Source: Pseudomonadota bacterium
Lineage (GTDB): Bacteria; Desulfobacterota; Desulfovibrionia; Desulfovibrionales; Desulfomicrobiaceae
Reading direction: 5' to 3'
Length of the DNA: 64,000 nucleotides
Assembly (NCBI GenBank): GCA_018902545.1
Contig: JAHIQM010000015.1
Location: 186,001-250,000 of the forward strand
The translations under genes were made by a program, and so were the position numbers. The notes under the pieces are model-generated. The model did no database searches and was not told the DNA's origin. It worked only from the letters and a program-made list of their open reading frames with translations. Positions within the stretch are counted from its first letter, which is position 1. Every line of letters begins with the position of its first letter. Positions 60,882 through 64,000 of the stretch are shown one piece after another.

Positions 60882-62804
60882 TTACTGTTGCCTGTCGTTG
60901 ACGTAATTCAGCAAACCGCCCGCCTTGATAATGGCTATTTCGTTACCAGTCAAATCATGGGTCAGCATGATTCGCCTGTCGCCTGTAGTCGAAGCGTAAA
61001 GCGGCGCTCCGGCTGCGAGCGTTGCGAAGTCAAATCGCAGGATCTCGCCCTGGGACAGGGTGTCGTAGTCGGCAGGGTCGGCCAGGGTCAGGGGCAGGAT
61101 GCCGAAATTGATCAGGTTGGCCTTGTGGATGCGCGCAAAGGACTTGGTCAGTACCACGCGCACTCCCAGATGCCTTGGCGCCAGCGCCGCGTGCTCTCGG
61201 CTCGATCCCTGCCCGTAGTTGTCCCCGCCGAGGATGAGGCCCTGTCCGGCGGTTTCGGCGCGGGGCACGAAGTCCTTGTCCACGCGTTCAAACACGTGAC
61301 GGCTGATGGCCGGGATGTTGGAGCGCAGGGCCGTTATGGCCGCGCCTGCAGGCATGATGTGATCGGTGGTGATATTGTCGCCGACCTTGATCAGTACCGG
61401 AAGCTCCAGGGTTTTGGGCAGTCTGTCAAAGGGCGACAGGGCGACGATGTTGGGTCCGCGCAGGATTTCGACGCCGCTGCCGTCCTGGGGCGGAAAGGCG
61501 AAAAGGTGCCGGATGGACGGGGCCGTGGTCGGAAGCGACGGCTTGGAGACCGGTTTGATCCACGTTGACGGGTTGGTGAACTTGCCGTTCAGGGCGCAAA
61601 AGGCGGCGGTGATGGGGCTGACCAGGTAGACCTGCCCGTCCTGGGTGCCGCTGCGGCCCTCGAAGTTGCGGTTGAAGGTGCGCGCGCTGACGCCCCCGCT
61701 CGATGGCGAGCCGCCCATGCCGATGCACGGGCCGCAGGAGCATTCCATGAGCCGGCCGCCCGCGTCGAGGATGAGGTCGAGCAGGCCTTCGCTCATGAGC
61801 ATCTTGAGCACCTGCTTGGAGCCAGGGGACAGGAGCAGATCCGTGTTCGGGGCGATGTGCTCGCCATCGAGGATCTGGGCCACGCTCTGCAGGTCGGAGT
61901 AGGACGAGTTGGTGCAGGAGCCGATGGCCACCTGCTCCACGGTCAATCCGTCGAGTTCAGCCACGGGCACCACCAGGTCGGGCATGTGCGGCCGGGCGGC
62001 CAGGGGTTTGAGGCTGCTTAGGTCGATGACGATCTCCTTCTCGTATGTCGCCCCTTCGTCGGCGGCCAGAGGGGTGAAATCTGCTTCGCGGCCCATGAGC
62101 GCCAGAAAGGCCCTGGTCTGCTCGTCGCTGGGGAAGATGGAGGTCGTGGCACCCAGTTCCGCGCCCATGTTGGTGATGGTGGCGCGCTCGGGCACGCTCA
62201 GGCTGGCCACGCCGGGACCACGGTACTCCATGACCGCGCCCACGCCGCCCTTGACGGTCAGGATGCCGAGCAGGTGCAGGATGACGTCCTTGGCCGACGC
62301 GTACCCCTCAAGCTGGCCTTCGAGCCGGATGCTGAAGACCTTGGGCATATTTATGGAATAGGGCTCGCCGGCCATGGCCAGGGCCACGGAGAGACCGCCC
62401 GCGCCCATTGCCAGGCAGCCGATGCCGCCTGCGGTGGGCGTGTGCGAGTCCGATCCGATGAGGGTCTTGCCCGGTACCGCAAAATTCTCAAGATGCAGCT
62501 GATGGCAGATGCCCGTGCCGGGAGGGGAAAAGACGATGCCGTACTTGGCGGCCACGCTGCGGAGGTAGCGGTGGTCGTCGGGGTTGCGGAAGCCCATCTG
62601 CAGGGTGTTGTGGTCCACGTAGCTGACGGACAACTCCGTCTTGACCCGGGGCAGGCCGATGGCCTCCCACTGCAGGTAGGCCATGGTGCCGGTGGCGTCC
62701 TGGGTCAGAGTCTGGTCTATTCTTACGGCCACTTCGCTTCCTGGCGACATTTCGCCTTCGACGAGGTGCGCCGCGATGATTTTCTGGGTGAGGTTCTGGT
62801 TCAT
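60882..62804 (-). CDS. Aconitate hydratase
   Basis: 640 residues. Cys ligands of the [4Fe-4S] cluster are in VAIGSCTNSSYSDL and CSCGPCIGMGGSPSSGG; other signatures are GSDSHTPTAGGIGCLAMGAGG and the swivel-domain DNYGQGSSREHAALAP. Its length and first residues (MNQNLTQKIIAAHLVEGEM) match the shorter aconitase X-like/homoaconitase-type single-chain group common in anaerobes, not AcnA or AcnB. GAAGGAAG before the ATG. Confidence 0.92.
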   Translation of the reverse strand: MNQNLTQKIIAAHLVEGEMSPGSEVAVRIDQTLTQDATGTMAYLQWEAIGLPRVKTELSVSYVDHNTLQMGFRNPDDHRYLRSVAAKYGIVFSPPGTGICHQLHLENFAVPGKTLIGSDSHTPTAGGIGCLAMGAGGLSVALAMAGEPYSINMPKVFSIRLEGQLEGYASAKDVILHLLGILTVKGGVGAVMEYRGPGVASLSVPERATITNMGAELGATTSIFPSDEQTRAFLALMGREADFTPLAADEGATYEKEIVIDLSSLKPLAARPHMPDLVVPVAELDGLTVEQVAIGSCTNSSYSDLQSVAQILDGEHIAPNTDLLLSPGSKQVLKMLMSEGLLDLILDAGGRLMECSCGPCIGMGGSPSSGGVSARTFNRNFEGRSGTQDGQVYLVSPITAAFCALNGKFTNPSTWIKPVSKPSLPTTAPSIRHLFAFPPQDGSGVEILRGPNIVALSPFDRLPKTLELPVLIKVGDNITTDHIMPAGAAITALRSNIPAISRHVFERVDKDFVPRAETAGQGLILGGDNYGQGSSREHAALAPRHLGVRVVLTKSFARIHKANLINFGILPLTLADPADYDTLSQGEILRFDFATLAAGAPLYASTTGDRRIMLTHDLTGNEIAIIKAGGLLNYVNDRQQ

Positions 62805-62840
62805 GCGCGCTTCCTTCAATTTTGCCGTTGGATATCTTTG

Positions 62841-62876
62841 AAAAAAGGCTCCCAGCCGAAGCTGGGAGCCTTTTTT
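62841..62876 (-). terminator. Strong intrinsic terminator downstream of the coiled-coil gene
   Basis: Perfect 16-bp stem AAAAAAGGCTCCCAGC / GCTGGGAGCCTTTTTT with CGAA loop, four bases past the stop at 62881 and before the aconitase start. Confidence 0.92.
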
Positions 62877-62880
62877 GGGC

Positions 62881-63129
62881 CTACCACGTCGATGCAAGCC
62901 GCCGGAGTTTGACCTGCAGAAACTGGATTTCCGTGTCCAGGCGCAGCTTATCCTGCTGCAGCCGGAAAATTTCCTCGTGAAAGGTAATGCCGCGCGCGGG
63001 GTCCTCCTGCTGCAGCAAGTCCTTGACCTTGGCTATGGCCTCGGTCTGTTCGGCCCTGAATCTGCCGATTTCCTCTTCTATGGCCTCAATCTGTCGTGAT
63101 TCTGATTCGTTTTCGCTTTGGTTTGTCAT
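62881..63129 (-). CDS. Small coiled-coil protein, 82 residues
   Basis: MTNQSENESESRQIEAIEEEIGRFRAEQTEAIAKVKDLL...FRLQQDKLRLDTEIQFLQVKLRRLASTW. Almost wholly helical with heptads; no known domain. Overlaps the 3' end of the upstream gene by 44 bases and has no strong ribosome site, so coupling is likely. Confidence 0.7.
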   Translation of the reverse strand: MTNQSENESESRQIEAIEEEIGRFRAEQTEAIAKVKDLLQQEDPARGITFHEEIFRLQQDKLRLDTEIQFLQVKLRRLASTW

Positions 63130-64000
63130 CTTGAGTTTCGTCTACCTGTTCTTCGATCCGTGGGGAATTTATGAAGTTCTGAGGACTTGGCAGGTTCATG
63201 AAAATTTTCCAGAACCAGGGCCAGGCCGAGGAGATGTTGTCCGCATTGGTCATGCACAGCCCCGGATGCGTGAAGGAAATGAGTGATCCGGCCAGGGTCC
63301 AGTAGGGGCCCGGGCTCTGCCAAGCAGATTCATTGACTTTCTTGGCACCCGGCAGGCCGACCTGCAAGAGACCCGGTTCTATGGAGTATCCGGTTCCCAG
63401 ATTTTCCAGCAGGTCCTGGGCGCAATCGACGTCTTCGCGAGTGGTGTCCAGGGTGATGGCGCATTGTCCGCGCAGGCCCATGGACATGGCGAGCACCAGG
63501 GGCAGGTATTCCTGGCAGGACGTGATGTCTATGGAAAGCTGCTGGGGCCGTTTGCCCATGACGGACGTCATCCTGTTTCCGCCGACGCTGATTTTAAGAC
63601 CGAATTCATGCAGGATGTCCATGATGTCATGAAGATGAGGCACATACTCGGGCCATTTGCCATGCAGAACCACCTTGCCTTCGGTAAAAAACGGCAAGAC
63701 CAGCAGGTTCAGGCTCATGAGCGGGTCGACGGGGATGTCCACCGCCGTGAGGTCCAGGTTGATGGGGGCTGGCGGGAGGGTGATGCAGGGTCCTTCGAAC
63801 TGGATCTCCGGGATGTATTGCTGCAAAAAACCGATCCCCTTGCGCAGCAACTTGCTGTTGGCAAAAGACTCGTGCAGATTGATAGTGATGCCGGATTTGT
63901 AGGTCGTGGCCGCGACAACCAGGGCGAGCACGAATTTTTTCGAGACGCCTTTCGGGATGACGATGGTCTCAGGAAGCTGACCGCTGCTCTCCACCCGGAC
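63086..64000 (-). CDS. EPSP-synthase-like (enolpyruvate transferase fold) protein, C-terminal part
   Basis: About 304 codons; the frame is open to the right edge, so the N-terminus is outside. LPETIVIPKGVSKKFVLALVVAATTY resembles the start of an EPSPS repeat (IPGSKSISxR), and CQEYLPLVLAMSMGLRGQCAITLDTTREDVD and VHLHDIMDILHEFGLKISVGG fit the later repeats. Key Lys/Ser/Arg of true AroA are poorly kept (VSKK rather than KSxSxR), and a charged tail KPKRKRIRITTD is added. Could be a divergent AroA or a non-catalytic relative. Confidence 0.5.
   Translation of the reverse strand, partial: VRVESSGQLPETIVIPKGVSKKFVLALVVAATTYKSGITINLHESFANSKLLRKGIGFLQQYIPEIQFEGPCITLPPAPINLDLTAVDIPVDPLMSLNLLVLPFFTEGKVVLHGKWPEYVPHLHDIMDILHEFGLKISVGGNRMTSVMGKRPQQLSIDITSCQEYLPLVLAMSMGLRGQCAITLDTTREDVDCAQDLLENLGTGYSIEPGLLQVGLPGAKKVNESAWQSPGPYWTLAGSLISFTHPGLCMTNADNISSAWPWFWKIFMNLPSPQNFINSPRIEEQVDETQDDKPKRKRIRITTD

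Overview
The window looks like chromosomal DNA of a Gram-negative, anaerobic, Desulfovibrionales-type deltaproteobacterium (Desulfobacterota). Desulfomicrobium-like is my best guess, made from memory of gene neighbourhoods and not tested. Supporting signs are a NikKMLQO nickel ECF transporter, lipid A genes (lpxK and a lipid-A synthase N-domain protein), both AMP-forming and ADP-forming acetyl-CoA synthetases, formate-tetrahydrofolate ligase, an aconitase of the single-chain homoaconitase-like type, a high-GC gene background and dense, mostly housekeeping coding.

Layout. 1-3.7 kb: nickel uptake operon on the minus strand (nikK-M-L-Q-O, running off the left edge). 3.8-9 kb: DEAD-box helicase, CHASE4-HAMP-GGDEF cyclase, LysE exporter, CsaA-like protein, EamA transporter and initiator tRNA-Met. 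9.1-10.9 kb: glycosyltransferase, lipid-A-synthase N-domain protein and PAP2 phosphatase, a likely envelope lipid group. 10.9-15.9 kb: the conserved rpmH-rnpA-yidD-yidC-khpB-mnmE cluster; rnpA has no ordinary start codon in its required region, and mnmE is flanked by two inverted copies of a structured repeat. 16-20 kb: rnr, lpxK and a Bax-inhibitor-1 family protein. 20-24.6 kb: an accessory island with an AbiEii-type nucleotidyltransferase and partner, a lower-GC orphan type IV pilin, a duplicated ParD-like antitoxin with one ParE-like toxin, an intact REP-associated (RAYT/IS200-like) transposase, three 3'-terminal remnants of related transposases, and the tail of a TacT-like acetyltransferase.

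24.6-30 kb: two acetyl-CoA synthetases of different chemistry end to end, preceded on the minus strand by a LytTR regulator whose receiver lacks the phospho-acceptor Asp. 30-38 kb: lepA-lepB-comM, a Tat-lipoprotein M48 peptidase and a large MscS channel. 38.1-39 kb: a truncated DUF4126 gene and a 540-bp AT-richer gap unusually dense in GAACA/TGTTC pentamers. 39-45 kb: ATC-hydrolase-like protein, a bacterial CULT (cereblon-like) domain protein, tatD, a palindromic element, tcdA, DUF3750 lipoprotein, wrbA and a PP-loop thiouridylase-like protein. 44.7-48.6 kb: recA and alaS. 49-64 kb: ricT-like, metG, fhs, murB, an Rrf2 regulator, argJ, HD hydrolase, TonB-like protein, phosphodiesterase, ppiD, aconitase, a small coiled-coil protein and an EPSP-synthase-like protein cut by the right edge.

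Most genes are well-known families. The points most worth a second look are the rnpA start, the TA/RAYT island, the GAACA cluster, the degenerate-receiver LytTR protein beside acs, the CULT protein, and the three families of palindromic repeats. I found no CRISPR array, prophage or obviously new multi-gene system. All family calls come from reading motifs, without database searches.
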